From contig CAJNAR010000161.1 in assembly GCA_905220665.1 (NCBI GenBank), positions 310,001-374,000 of the forward strand: a stretch of DNA of 64,000 nt, written 5' to 3'. This DNA comes from Albugo candida (Eukaryota; Oomycota; Peronosporomycetes; Albuginales; Albuginaceae). A program made the translations under genes and the position numbers. How positions within the stretch are numbered: position 1 is the first letter of the stretch; each line of letters starts with the position of its first letter. Positions 21,044 to 32,267 of this stretch are shown here, piece after piece. The notes beneath the pieces were generated by a model, which was not told where the DNA came from, made no database searches, and saw only the letters and a program-made list of their open reading frames with translations.

Positions 21044-23782
21044 GTGCGGATGGCGCGCAAGCGAGGAGGCCAAAATAAAGATCCTACTCAAGCTACGGGT
21101 GCCTCTGGACCAAATGTCACTTCAACGGCGCATGCCACAACATCCACTCCAGCAGTTGCTCCTCCCTCAACGACAACTTCAACACCGGCGCCTCCGGCAC
21201 CGGTTCTCGATTTGGGGTCACTTAGCATTGAAAAGAAAGGACCAAGCAATGCTCAGATCGTTTCTTCTGTGCAGATGAATCTTCCTCCACGCCCAGGATT
21301 TGGTCGTCTTGGAAAACAGATCTCTATTCATGCCAATCATTTTAAAGTCCGTACTAACTTGGGTATCAGTTTGTACCACTACGATGTGTCGATGGCACTA
21401 CAAGGCGAAAATTTCAAAAATGAGGGCCTCAGTAAAACGGTTACGAGCCTTTTGATGACTTCTCTTATGGCGCGCGTGAAAAAGGATTTTCCTGCTCTTA
21501 TTGTAGTGAATGATGGGAGAAAAAACATTTACGCGGTTTCAAAATTTCCATTCACAGAGCAGAAATTTGAGGAATTACAATTACCTGATCAGACGAAACC
21601 GAAACTGTATCATTGCCTGATAAAAGAAGCGTCTCCTTTGGCCGTGAACGTAAACCAGCTGGAATTATTATTCCAAGGAAAACTTAATTATACTCCCTAC
21701 GACGCTCTTCAGGCACTCGATATCGCAATGCGTCATACGGCAAGCTCAAGATTTGTGTCAGTTGGTCGAAGTCTTTACGCGCCCAATGGTGCCAAAGATA
21801 TCGGGGAAGGAGCTGAGGTATGGTTTGGACATTTTCAAAGTTTAAGGGCAACTCAAAACCATTTGGTCGTGAATCTGGATTTGGCTGCCACAGCCTTCGT
21901 CAAGCAAATGAGCGTTCTCGAGTTTTTGGTGGAAACGCTTGATCAACGAGAGCGTACGCTCCCAAAAACACTGAACAAAGCTCAAGCTTCGGTATTCACG
22001 AAAGCAGTAAAGGGCGTCAAAGTATCTGTGACTCATCGAGGCGATATGAAGCGCACCTTTCGGGTGAACGGACTATCCAGAACTTCCGCACAAGAATTAT
22101 TCTTCGAAGACGATTCAGGCGCCAAAGTGTCTGTTGCAACGTATTTCTCCAAGAATTATGGAACACTACGCTATCCAGGGCTACCTTGTCTACATGTTGG
22201 TGCAATGAACAAGAAAAACTATTTGCCAATGGAAGTGTGTCATATCCTAGCTGGCCAGAAAACTCCTCGAAAAGTAACCGACAAACAAGTTGCGAATATG
22301 ATTCGCTTTACGTGCACGAAACCAGATGACCGCAAGCGTCAAATTGAACAAAAACTTCGTGATGCTGGCTTTGATCGTGATCCAGTTTTAAAGGCACTGG
22401 GAATGTCTGTGGACCCGAAGATGGTTACAACCAAAGCTCGAGTTCTTCCAGAGCCAGAAATGTCATACTCTCGTGGAACTGAGCGACCTCGTGACGGGGC
22501 TTGGAACATGAAAAACAAATCGTTTTTCCAGTCCGCTCATCTTGCGTCTTGGGCTGTGATAAGCATGTGTGATTCCCGTCGTTGTGGTCCCGACCAAATT
22601 AAAAAGTTTTTCACTCAAGTCATGAAGCAAATGAAAGAATTTGGTATGCAGGTTCCTCAACAATTTCCGCCCATTATACTGAAGCAGCAACGCTATGCAA
22701 AGGTTCGTGATATGTTTAAAGAAGCGCTTAGTAAAGCGCAATTAACATTCAAAGCTCCCGCTCAAATCATTTGGCTTATTAATCCAGTCGCAGATGCTGA
22801 TGTGTATGGAGAGTTGAAACGGTCGTCCGACATTGAAAGCGGTATCCCTTCGCAATGCATGCTCGCCAAGCACATCGATAAAGCAAGTCCGCAATACATT
22901 GCGAACATTTTACTCAAAGTCAACGCGAAACTTGGTGGAAAGAACTCAGTCGTTCGAGAACCTTTACCGAAAGTATCGGAAGCACCGACAATTATCTTCG
23001 GTGCTGATGTAACTCATCCTGGTGTCACTGAGACGTCTCGACCATCTATTGCAGCTGTGGTGGCATCAATGGATCGTCATTGTATCAAGCATGCCGCCAC
23101 AATTCGTGTCCAGGGACATAGAGTCGAACAAATTATAAACTTGCAAGAAATGGTGAAGGAGCTTCTTGTTCTTTTCTACAAAGAAGCCAGAGTGAAGCCC
23201 AGTCGGATATTGTTCTATCGGGACGGTGTCAGCGAAGGGCAATTTCAAATGGTGTTGAAGCACGAAGTAACTGCCATACGAGCAGCCTGTGCATCTCTCG
23301 AGAAAGGTTATATGCCGGCAGTAACATTTGTCGTTGTTCAAAAACGCCACAATACTCGTTTATTTGCTGCGGACCAGAGAGATGCAGACCGTAGTGGAAA
23401 CGTCAAAGCGGGTACAGTTGTCGATACCGATATCTGTCATCCTCTTGAGCACGACTTTTATCTCATGAGCCATGGAGGGTTACAGGGAACCAGTAAACCC
23501 GCTCATTATCACGTTCTGCTTGATGAAATCGGCTTCACCGCTGATGAACTGCAATTGCTGACTTATCGATTGTGCTACACTTTTGCCAGGTGCACTCGTT
23601 CTGTGTCAGTTGTCCCATCAGCATATTATTCGCATTTGATGGCCTTTCGAGCACGATTCTTTACTCCGGAGGGAGATAGTGACACGATGTCTTCTATTTC
23701 TGGTTCAGGAAAAGAGGCAGAAGTGGACTTGCGGCTGATGCAAGTTCATAACAACTTGAGGAACGTCATGTACTACGTATGA
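21044..23782 (+). CDS. AGO: Argonaute protein, intronless, catalytic residues intact
   Basis: This 912-residue eukaryotic Argonaute is a small-RNA-guided effector of RNA silencing. In order: a low-complexity Thr/Pro/Ala-rich N-terminus (about 1-60), the ArgoN domain (from about GKQISIHANHFKV), linker, PAZ (to about 430, with YFSKNYGTLRYPGLPCLHVG), Mid and PIWI. The four slicer residues known from the family are all present: D655 (GADVTHPG), E695 (RVQGHRVEQ), D727 (YRDGVSEGQF) and H864 (AYYSHLMAFRARF). RNA cleavage is therefore predicted. Length is normal for the family (about 850-1000). The start at 21044 is followed by a second Met at 21050; either could be used. It is convergent with the nitroreductase gene and lies 2 kb from the transposon-rich left part. 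Confidence 0.97.
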   Translation: MRMARKRGGQNKDPTQATGASGPNVTSTAHATTSTPAVAPPSTTTSTPAPPAPVLDLGSLSIEKKGPSNAQIVSSVQMNLPPRPGFGRLGKQISIHANHFKVRTNLGISLYHYDVSMALQGENFKNEGLSKTVTSLLMTSLMARVKKDFPALIVVNDGRKNIYAVSKFPFTEQKFEELQLPDQTKPKLYHCLIKEASPLAVNVNQLELLFQGKLNYTPYDALQALDIAMRHTASSRFVSVGRSLYAPNGAKDIGEGAEVWFGHFQSLRATQNHLVVNLDLAATAFVKQMSVLEFLVETLDQRERTLPKTLNKAQASVFTKAVKGVKVSVTHRGDMKRTFRVNGLSRTSAQELFFEDDSGAKVSVATYFSKNYGTLRYPGLPCLHVGAMNKKNYLPMEVCHILAGQKTPRKVTDKQVANMIRFTCTKPDDRKRQIEQKLRDAGFDRDPVLKALGMSVDPKMVTTKARVLPEPEMSYSRGTERPRDGAWNMKNKSFFQSAHLASWAVISMCDSRRCGPDQIKKFFTQVMKQMKEFGMQVPQQFPPIILKQQRYAKVRDMFKEALSKAQLTFKAPAQIIWLINPVADADVYGELKRSSDIESGIPSQCMLAKHIDKASPQYIANILLKVNAKLGGKNSVVREPLPKVSEAPTIIFGADVTHPGVTETSRPSIAAVVASMDRHCIKHAATIRVQGHRVEQIINLQEMVKELLVLFYKEARVKPSRILFYRDGVSEGQFQMVLKHEVTAIRAACASLEKGYMPAVTFVVVQKRHNTRLFAADQRDADRSGNVKAGTVVDTDICHPLEHDFYLMSHGGLQGTSKPAHYHVLLDEIGFTADELQLLTYRLCYTFARCTRSVSVVPSAYYSHLMAFRARFFTPEGDSDTMSSISGSGKEAEVDLRLMQVHNNLRNVMYYV

Positions 23783-24306
23783 TGTGGATCGGCTCAACCA
23801 ATTATGATCGAATGACATGGTGCATTCTGCTTTTCGTAACTGCTAATTTTTGATCTTAGGCGCTGAAGCAATTGAATGAAAAGGCTTAATACTTCAACCT
23901 ATGCAATTCCTTTCCTTTACTATCACTTTTAAGATCTATCGTTTATCACATTAATGTTCCATGAGAATTTACTTGTTTACTTTCACAGAGGACAGGTGAG
24001 AATTTAGCTGGGAGTATAGTATTCTGTCCCGAGTTATATTTGTCATTGAGAATCGTTCATAGAACCCGATTCTACATGAAATTGTCATGCATCGCTACTG
24101 TTTTGTACATATCTCCTGACTTCATAATGTTACGCTCCGGACCTATCGCAATTCTAAAAGGTATCGAAGCTGTAGCTATCTACTCTTAGTGAAGATATTA
24201 CACTTGCATTCTCCCCCACTCTCCGGCAGTTCAGCGCACTAATTTTGCGCTGCTTATGACATAGATCTCTGCTCGTGAAATATCATTATATTTGAGAGCA
24301 AACATC
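23783..24306. other. Convergent intergenic region, no gene seen
   Basis: It lies between the Argonaute stop and the nitroreductase stop (opposite strand), so it should hold both 3' UTRs. AT-rich; no open frame of interest. Confidence 0.7.
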
Positions 24307-24990
24307 TTATCTCCACTGCACTTTATCATGTGTTGGTCTTCTTCTCCCTTTCGGAAGTTCTCCTTTCGGATAGCCAACATAAAAAAATCCAAGACATCTG
24401 TCTTTCTCGCCCAGACCGAGAAACCTTTTCATTTCATCGGAAGACGCGATGCTGCCCGAACTCCAATAGGCCCCTACGTTGTATGATGTCGCAGTCAAGT
24501 GCATATTTTGTACTGCACATGCTACCGAGCAGACTTCATCCATTTCTGGAATTTTTTCGGTTTCTTGACGCTTCATACAAATTGCTATTATATGGCTCGC
24601 CCGTAGTTTATCGTCGATTTTCTTCTGATATTTTGTTCGTGAAAATCTTTCCGTCGGAGTCATTTTTTCGTACAAATCTCCTTCTAGTTCTCCTAGCTCA
24701 CGACGGGAACGTTGTGAGCTGAACACCGTAAATCTCCATGGCTCCGTCCTGGCATGTGTAGGTGCCCAATTTGCACTTTCAAGCATTCTTTCAATGATTT
24801 TCTTCGGTACAGGACGCAGCGAGTCATACTGTCGAGGGTACACCGAGCGTCTCTGTGCGATGAGCTGCTCTGCAGAAAGTAATTTCGGTGTTCTGATGGT
24901 GTTGTAATAAAGCTTGATGCAAACAGCACATGAGACTGTTGCGATCGAGGTAAGTGCGGAAGTTATCGCAGGTGAGAATCCCATTTGCAA
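24307..24990 (-). CDS. Nitroreductase-family flavoprotein
   Basis: A 227-residue protein with the nitroreductase fold signatures: IAQRRSVYPRQY near residue 42 (FMN phosphate-binding Arg/Ser), MLESANWAPTHARTEPWRF near 70-88 (FMN-binding loop), and GAYWSSG near 173 (isoalloxazine contact). Family members reduce nitro groups, quinones or related substrates with NAD(P)H. This one resembles the YdjA/single-domain group in length. Residues 8-31 are hydrophobic and could be a membrane anchor or mitochondrial leader, which is unusual for the bacterial relatives. No intron is needed. The physiological substrate cannot be read from sequence. Confidence 0.9.
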   Translation of the reverse strand: MQMGFSPAITSALTSIATVSCAVCIKLYYNTIRTPKLLSAEQLIAQRRSVYPRQYDSLRPVPKKIIERMLESANWAPTHARTEPWRFTVFSSQRSRRELGELEGDLYEKMTPTERFSRTKYQKKIDDKLRASHIIAICMKRQETEKIPEMDEVCSVACAVQNMHLTATSYNVGAYWSSGSIASSDEMKRFLGLGEKDRCLGFFYVGYPKGELPKGRRRPTHDKVQWR

Positions 24991-25873
24991 TATGAATTTT
25001 TCTAATAACTGACAGTGAGATTTCTACAAATCAGCATTCTTCATTGTCTTGGGCAAACGATTTTCAGTCTTTCTTCTACGAGGATACCATTATGACATCT
25101 ATTAGGTAACCGTTAAAATCCCCTCAGTTTGTTATGATTGGCTAATTTCCGAGACTGAAAACTCAGCCATATCGACTGCAAAAGAGGCTGTCATTCTTAC
25201 CCAGAAACCATTTTTAGAGACCAACTTTATAGAATATAAGGTTCTTGTGTCATGAAGCATCCATACACACCGGAATATTAGGAGTCAGTTTACGATATAG
25301 AATAATTTGTGTTATCGACAAGCCGTGAACTGCGAAATAGCCTAACAACAATGAGCTACACGAACAAGCGCGAACGCTATCTGAGCTGACTGATTGCAAA
25401 ATTGAGCGCAAAATAGTTCACGTCGAATAGAAGCGGGCAATGCTATGGTGCAACTCCTCTAGAAAGAACATTTTTTTGACCAAGTTCAAAGTCTATCAGA
25501 CACCTGGATTGGAAAGTTTTGTCAATTTTTTTTGCACCAAACGTTAGCTTTTGAGGTGCTGAACATTTTGTTGCTAGCAGATTGTGCATATATCTTTTTT
25601 ATCGTAATGCTGATACGCCTTGAAGTTTGACCTTTTTGCATGTCTTCCTAAAATCGGCTAGATTTGACACACACCATGTGAAAGGTCGTACGCTGTGCAA
25701 TTTTTTTTCGTGGCTGTAATAAAAGGAAATAAGGCAGACAAGGCATTCAAACAAAATAGGAATGACTATGTACAGTTTTTGGCCTAGGATGAGAGGAAAT
25801 AGGGCATGGGAGGTATAGAAAAACGAAGAATGGCGATGTATATATGGCAGGGTCATAAGGAAATCCAAAAAAG
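24991..25873. other. Intergenic region, no gene seen
   Basis: Several short frames only. An 89-codon minus-strand frame at 25599-25868 is hydrophobic but lacks any recognised motif and overlaps the 3' flank of the transposase gene. Confidence 0.55.
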
Positions 25874-28160
25874 CTCAAATACCTCTCAACACATCAATCA
25901 GACGTCGGTGCGATTTCATCTTCCGTCTGTCCCGCTCAACCTTCTTCGCCTCAACGCCATCCTTGCCTTTGCTATACATTTCGATGTATCGCCAGGATGT
26001 TCGAGCGTGCTTCCGTATCTCCTTCATGCGATAATAACAGGGAGCCTCTTCCAAAGCGAGGTGAAATTATACCTAAATTGGTTCCGCGCTGCTCTCTTGG
26101 CGGCTCCCCAGTACCTCTCGATGAAGTGCACTCACAGTAGTATTTGTGGTGATATTCAATAATGTATCCTGCCTGCTTCACCTTCATCTCCAGGGCTGAC
26201 TCCTGTTCAGCAAAAATCGGGCTGGGCCATCAAGGCATGTCCCCAACAGCAGTCATTTATTGGAGGCAATGCATTGGAATGGCAATCCAGATCCCAATTT
26301 ACATTGGGAGGAGGCCTGATTCCGCTTTCCTTCAGCACCTGTAAAAGACCAGCTTCAGTGGTGAGAACTCATCAGTGAGATTTTGAAAACACAGAGAAAA
26401 TGCTTACCATCTCGATGCCCCTAAAGTAAATCTCTCCATTGTGACTAGACCACATATATTGCCAGATTTTTTGGCAATCAATGATTACCATCCATCCTTG
26501 TACTGGTACGTCTTCTCCTTCTTGGACTTGAGAGTCATCCTGCCAGCCACCAGAGCGTTGAGAGCAAACGCCTGATGGTTGGAGGATTGGTCGAAAGAAC
26601 ATAGTCCTGGAAAGAAAAATACAGTCTCCAGTTCCAACTAGAAATGTGAAACAAGAAAGTTGAAGAACTCACCATACCAAGTGGATGAAGAACGTTGAAA
26701 ATGGGGATGGCCTTCTCGTTGAGTAGCCTCGCCATGTCTTCACTTTTCCACCAACCATCTCTGTCCTTGCCTGCCTTGATGATCTCTCTGGCTGATGGTA
26801 TAGTGAGCCCATTATCCCTCGCTTGCTGATCAGTAACTTTCATAGGCCGATGGCACGGACACAGAAAGTCACTGATCATGATTGACCCTCCTGATACTTT
26901 CTCCCTAATCCAACTGTCGCCTTCTTCTACCCAGAACTCCTCTCTTCCATCGTTGCTGTAGAAGGTAGACTCATCATGCGTCACATGCACATGCTTGTTG
27001 CCCCGCACTTCTACCTTGTCCTCCATCAGCATATCCATCTCCTCTCCAGTCCACTCATCCATCTTCTTTTTGTAATTAATCATTCTCTTTGACCAGCCCT
27101 CTCTATACTTCACCACATCCTCCCTCTCGTAACCGTCCATACAGCTGCTTTCCCTTTTTTTAGAATGCCCAGATCTTCAGGTACTTGACCACTGTCAAGA
27201 AGCTGATCTTCTGCTCCTTCTCTTCCAGGAATTTTGGGAAAATGCTGTTTTCAAGAACCATCTGGAGCTCTTTGGGCAATGTTTCATTGAGCTTCCTCCC
27301 CCTCATCCATGACAGGCACTCCCACGTGATATCAAGATTTGCCAGGATCTCTGTCTTTTTTCAATGTCGGCCCTGCTGATGCGTTGGAAGAGCTTTGCTG
27401 ACCGATTACCGATCTGCCCACAGCCCAACGTCTGTGCAGGCCCACAGTCTAAATTCTTGTGCAGTATTTCGTTGGCTGCAGTAGATGACGCTTCCTTCTT
27501 TCTCATACCCGGGTTGAGCAGTCCTTCCAGATACTAGAGGATGGCCAGAAGTCTTAAAACAAGATAAGGTGGGAATTTTCCCCAGCTGCTTTTCTGGTTA
27601 TGTATGCCTTTCAGCCCTTCCATCAAACCGTTAATGGTCTCTTCTATCATGTCCTTTTCTTCTCCCTCTTGTCCCTTCTGCTCACTACTCTCATCTTGTG
27701 ATGCAATGAACAGCTTCTTTCTGTTAGTTTCTGATGGCCGCTGATCTGCTGTTTTGAATTAGATGTCCAGCCTCTACAGGTCATTCTCCTTGACATACTT
27801 CTCCCTTCTCCACTTGGTAGTCCTTGAGCTCTCTGCCAAGATATGTAAAGAGTTGGAGGGTAAAGAACGTTTTTGACAAAAGAAGCCAATTCACTTTTAT
27901 AGGTAGAAGATCTCTTCTTCTTCCCCGTTTTTTCCCTCTCCAACTGAGCCTGGACAACATCAATTCTCTTTTGCAGCTGAGCTGTATTTGTTTCCAGTCA
28001 GTCTTCTTCCTCTTCACCTTCCTCTTCCTCCTCTCCAGCCTGACATGAGGCTCTGAAAGTCGAGATCCTCTGCTGCCTACACCTCTTCCTGAATCTGCCT
28101 CGCCTTGTTGTTGGCTTGGTGAAGTTGGCTAACAAGGCCAGCCTTCTTGAGAGGAGCCAT
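25874..28160 (-). pseudogene. D,D,E transposase gene with several introns, probably decayed
   Basis: This belongs to the same transposase superfamily as 39507-41583 but is strongly diverged. The minus strand reads DGYEREDVVKYREGW then HVTHDESTFYSNDG (first Asp, near 26973), DRDGWWKSEDM, EKAIPIFNVLHPLG; a GTATGG...CAG intron at 26607-26677; LCSFDQSSNHQAFALNALVAG (second Asp, near 26580); two further likely introns near 26400-26530 and 26340; and FIERYWGAAKRAARNQF (Glu, near 26115). It ends with HRRLIDVLRGI and a stop at 25874. The N-terminus probably starts at 28160 (MAPLKKAGL) but meets a TAG after about 27 codons. In-frame stops and shifts near 26200 and 27150 also suggest decay. No terminal repeats were located. 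Confidence 0.8.
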
Positions 28161-28513
28161 TCTAAAAAAATATTAAATTTGTTGTTGTTGAAATTTCTAT
28201 TTTAATGGTTTGATTCTGTAATACGCGCAGAACCTTACCAGACAAATTCATTCAAATCTACATTCTTATTTTCAAAAATCAACTTTAAATAGTATTCAAA
28301 ATAATTTAAAGGAAATTGTTGTGGACACACCCTATTTTGAGTACGGACACACCCATAAAAAAAAATTACAAACATACCCCCTACTTTCGTATCGTCAATT
28401 AAGTAAATTAAGCAGTCTATCCCTCCCTAAAAATAGAAATTACAAACATACCCCTCACTTTCGTACCGCCATGTCCGCTGCTCTCAACTCCAGATCTGGC
28501 TGGTGGCAGTAAC
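28161..28513. other. AT-rich flank between transposase gene and Copia LTR
   Basis: It is the upstream region of the minus-strand transposase. It carries the two-copy direct repeat described below and two GGACACACCC motifs at about 28323 and 28345. No gene is seen. Confidence 0.6.
28362..28469 (+). repeat. Direct repeat, two ~33-bp copies 74 bp apart
   Basis: AAATTACAAACATACCCC, followed by (CT/TC)ACTTTCGTA(T/C)CG, occurs at about 28362-28394 and 28436-28469. The copies differ at only a few bases. They may be subterminal repeats of the adjacent transposon. Confidence 0.8.
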
Positions 28514-28650
28514 TGTTAGACGATGCTGTTTTTGACAGGTCGTCAAGGGCTTGCATTTCAACTGCAAGACCCTTTACAGGTGAATTCCGACATCATCTGA
28601 ACGGCTGTTTTGGTGACAACGTGACAGATGGGATGAAGAGAGTCCGAAGA
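28514..28650 (+). repeat. Copia (outer) 5' LTR, partial
   Basis: It matches 36412-36540 (TGTTAGAC, GACAGG, AAGGGCTTG, CGGCTGTTT-like and GGGATGAAGAGAG-like blocks). Similarity stops near 28650, so the rest of this LTR is deleted or too diverged. Confidence 0.75.
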
Positions 28651-28979
28651 AAGGCAAGAAACGACAAGATGAAGTTTTTCTTCTAGCTGTTATCGACGGA
28701 CGGTTAGCTCAGCCATCAAGTAGGTTTGGACAGCAGCTCAGGACGACATTTGCTCAGCGACTTGAGCCTGCTCGACGATGCGGTCGACCGCCATAGGAAT
28801 GTTTCACAGAAGCCTCTGATGGGATACCTTCAAGGATCATCAAACAAGGAAGTGTGATGATTCGGGTCAAGGCACTTCGTATTGTAAAGACCATCCGACT
28901 TCTCGATGTTCAAACGCATCCAATTTGCGGCGTAACATCATTTTCTTCGGTGAATTGAAAAAAAAGGATGCCTTCGTGA

Positions 28980-30640
28980 ATACCGTGAAGGGAGAAGTGT
29001 TATGGTCTATAATCTTGGTGGTGCACCCATCCTGAATGTTGATCGTATCGATGATGTGTTAATCGTTTCAGGTTACGATGATATTTGGATTGACGATTTT
29101 CGTGGATTTGCTTCACCAAAGGAGGTAATTATGACCATTGTGAATGGTGATGGAGAGATACATAACAAGGGGCTCAGCCAGGAAGCTTGTAACAGGGCCA
29201 TCTTCATTTGGTTCATCTGTGTTATGACACAATCATCACGATGCTCCGCGATCTTGCCTTCAGTATTAAATTGACTGATACTAGGCGTATCACTTGCTTG
29301 GCATGCGCACAAAGCAAGTAGATGAATAATTTACAGTCAGGCAAGGACAGCGGCTTGAGGTCGCCCATCGATGTGATCGTGGCGTCATCTATTCTGATTT
29401 GAAAGGCCCCATGACTTCACATGATCGACTAGGCAATAGGTATATTGATCAACTTTATCAATTATCGGTCAAACCATTGACGAGTTTTCCTCTGAAGACT
29501 AAGGATGTTGGTGCGATGAAGTTTATGTACTTACGTCTAGGTGTATAATGGAAAGCGGTTCAATTACGGTATAAACGTTCGACGTACAGACGGTGGAGGC
29601 GAACACAAACCTCTGGACGTGTTTTGCAAGAAACTAGTTTCATGCGACAAGAATGTCAAAAAAATAAGCAGGCAAGTGATGGCAAAGCTGAACGGATGCA
29701 TCGTAACGTCCTGAACATGGCACGAAGCAGGGTATTTGCATACTAGATAAAGGAGGATAAACGGTCCGTACTGTTCCTGCACCAGAAGTGGACTACCCTT
29801 GAAGTTTTGAGTTGTTGCTGCTGAATGCGCAGTCTATATCCTCAATCGAATTCCCACCAAGGCAAATGAAGGTGACATCTCTCCTATTGAGATGTTGAAC
29901 AAGAAGCGGTCGGTATTAAGTGACATTGTGGTGTTTGGCTCCCCACGAACGGTGCACTTGAACACTAACAACAAATCTTTGAGCGTGCGGGGGAAAGCGT
30001 TACTCATAATCGGAAAGGACGATGAGATGAAGGCTTATCGGGTCTACATATCTAAGGAGCGTGTAGTGGTGGTAACTAAGCATGTTCGTAACATCGAAAA
30101 AACCCTGACCGATATTCAAAACATTGAATTAGTAAAAGATTCCCATGGTACTAAAGGTCAAGAGGAGCTTGATGGCAGCTATATCAAGCGCTTCAAAAAC
30201 GAGAGGTCGTCTGGATGGACATGTGATCGACACCTGGCACAGTCAAGACGCGATGAAGTCGATAAGGCGAGTGATAAAGGTAAGATTAAATTATTAAAGT
30301 TCAAGACATTGTCATCACTATCATAGAATGAGACCCAATAAACTACGGCGAGGTTATGAAGAGCACTAGCAAAGATGAGTTGCTGGTGGCCATATGAAGA
30401 GCTGAACGCTTTGAATGTAAATGGTTCCTGGAGTGATAGTTCCACCTAAAGACTCAAACGTGCTCCACAATAAGGGGTATTCTAAAACGAGGATAGATGC
30501 TGATGGAAATGTGGAGATATATAAGGCAAGACTCGTCGCATGTGGCAATGAACAACTGTCTGGAATTGATTACACTTTGACTTTAGCTACGGTAATGGAA
30601 CATGAAACCGTAAAGGTGATCTTGGTATTCTCGCGTTGAT
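28980..30640 (+). pseudogene. Outer Copia integrase and RT N-terminal remnants
   Basis: A Copia integrase zinc-finger block is readable near 29281-29360 (CLACAQSK, then SGKDSGLRSPIDV) and continues in broken frames. Around 29892-30326 the frame contains ISPIEMLNKKR and RGKALLIIGKDDEMKAYRVY, the conserved region after the integrase core. Near 30380-30640, WSVVVPPKDSNVLHNK-like and YKARLVACGNEQLSGIDY mark the start of reverse transcriptase. Stops are frequent. Confidence 0.75.
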
Positions 30641-30673
30641 GGAACGTACCGGCACGTCATGTATACATGAAAG

Positions 30674-30836
30674 GGTTGATTTTCGGTCAAAAGGGGAAGT
30701 ATCTTATCAAGTTTAACAGTCTCCTACGGGCCACTAATCACTACCTCTCGAATTATGTGTCATACCTCATAGTCGTCGTTTCGCATGTCGTGTGTACTGC
30801 ACACTCGGTACTTCAACTACAGTGTACGTTTCAACA
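30674..30836 (-). repeat. Inner Copia 3' LTR
   Basis: It matches 35020-35182. It begins (minus strand) TGTTGAAACGTACACTG, and the adjacent minus-strand GAGTGGGAG (30837 onward) is the polypurine tract. Confidence 0.93.
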
Positions 30837-30837
30837 C

Positions 30838-31532
30838 TCCCACTCAATGTAGTTGCCCGATGACCTGATACCCATTGCATCACGAATGAATTGTATTCGT
30901 TTTCTTCCAGTGCTTTCGTCAGAATATCCGCTAGTTGGTACTTCGTTTCCTTGTCCATCACTTTTATCAACCCTGTCGTTATCTTCTCACGGATAGAGTG
31001 GTAGCAGATATTCACATGCTTCGTTCGTGCATGATATTCTGGATTCGTGGCAAGTGCGATAGCTCCTTGGTTATCTTCCCAGACAGTTATTAGATTCTTC
31101 TGTTCAAACCCCAGCTCGGAAAGCATTTCTCTTGCCCACAGTACGTCCTGTGTACACATGCTCATTGCCATGTACTCAGCTTCTGAGGTACTCAAATCCA
31201 CTGTACGTTGGTACTTTGACTTCAATTAAACTGGCCCCCATTCAGTCGTGCAATACACCACTCACAGACCTGCGGTCATCCAAGTTGTTTCCCCAATCCG
31301 CATCACAGTATGCAGACATTTGATTTGGAGTCCTATTGAAGGTGTAGTGTATTCCGAATGTCGCCGTCAATTTTAAGTATCTTAACACTTTGATAGCTGC
31401 TTTCCAATCCTTCGATCCAGGGTTAGATGCAAAACGTCCGAGTTGACTCACAGCGAATGCCAAATCCGGCCGTGTGCACGTTGCAACATACAGCAACCGC
31501 CCAATAAGTTGGCGATACGGTGTGCGGTTCAT
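30838..31532 (-). pseudogene. Inner Copia RT C-terminus and RNase H
   Basis: The 31242-31532 frame has YRQLIGRLLYVATCTRPDLAF and YCDADWGNNLDDRRSVSG. The 30767-31225 frame continues with VDLSTSEAEYMAMSMC, VWEDNQGAIALATNPEYHARTKHVNI and LADILTKALEE, the RNase H core of Copia Pol. A stop/shift near 31230 separates the two. The end of the second frame runs into the LTR. Confidence 0.9.
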
Positions 31533-31841
31533 GAGCTCTTTTCTTCTTTCGTCGTCGGACTGTCTTTGTTTGAAAGTCTAGTGCCTGGATCATATAGATT
31601 CTCTACAGTACGATTATGATTCTGCTTGGATATTTATGCGGTCGTTTCCAAATATTTCTTCTGTGTGATCGACATGGCTCGCTTCTCTTGGTCGTAATTT
31701 ATCTCCATACCCAGGAGGTATTTTACTGGCCCAAGTTTTTCACTCTAAAATTGTTGTGAAAACTTGAATTTTCATCTTGCTCACGGTATCGGTTAAAATA
31801 GCTGCTGCGATCATATTATCCACGTAAGGACACAAGTAAAT

Positions 31842-32267
31842 CTATCCGTCACGATCCTTCTTCTTGTAGACGCATCGATTAGCACCACATGCTTCAAATT
31901 CCATTTTTATCAATGCACTGTGAATGTTTGAGTTCCACGCATGTGCGGCTTGCTTTAGTCCATATAAAGCACGGTTCAGCTTCAAACCATATTCTTTGCC
32001 AATGTTAAGTCCCTTTCGTACTTCCACGTAGACTTCTTCTTGAATTTCTGCGTTCAAATACGCTGTGTCCACATCAATTTGTTCGATTATGTATCCAATT
32101 GCACAACACGCTGTTAGGAGTATTCTAATCGAGTTAATGCTCGCGACAGCAGCATATGTCTCGAAGAAATCGACTCCGTGATGTTGCAAAAATCCCAGCG
32201 CAACCAATCTCGCTTCGTAGCAGTGTCGGGCCTGTCTCCTTCTTGACCCAGACCCACTTAGTTCCAA
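31842..32267 (-). pseudogene. Inner Copia reverse transcriptase
   Basis: Contains YEARLVALGFLQHHGVDF, IEQIDVDTAYLNAEIQEEVYVE (first catalytic Asp of the palm) and LNRALYGLKQAAHAWN. The YxDD region follows at about 31810 as YVDNMIAAA, so the second Asp of the active site is replaced by Asn and the frame breaks soon after. Confidence 0.9.

Noticed and set aside
20964..21278. Open frame overlapping the Argonaute N-terminus in another phase
   Set aside because: It is a shadow of the low-complexity Thr/Pro-rich Argonaute start and has no motif of its own.
22463..22741. Minus-strand frames inside the Argonaute gene
   Set aside because: They are antisense to a well-supported conserved protein and show no recognisable domain.
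26162..26344. Plus-strand small gene over the transposase C-terminus
   Set aside because: The minus strand carries the conserved FIERYWGAAKRAARNQF block; the plus frame is a shadow.
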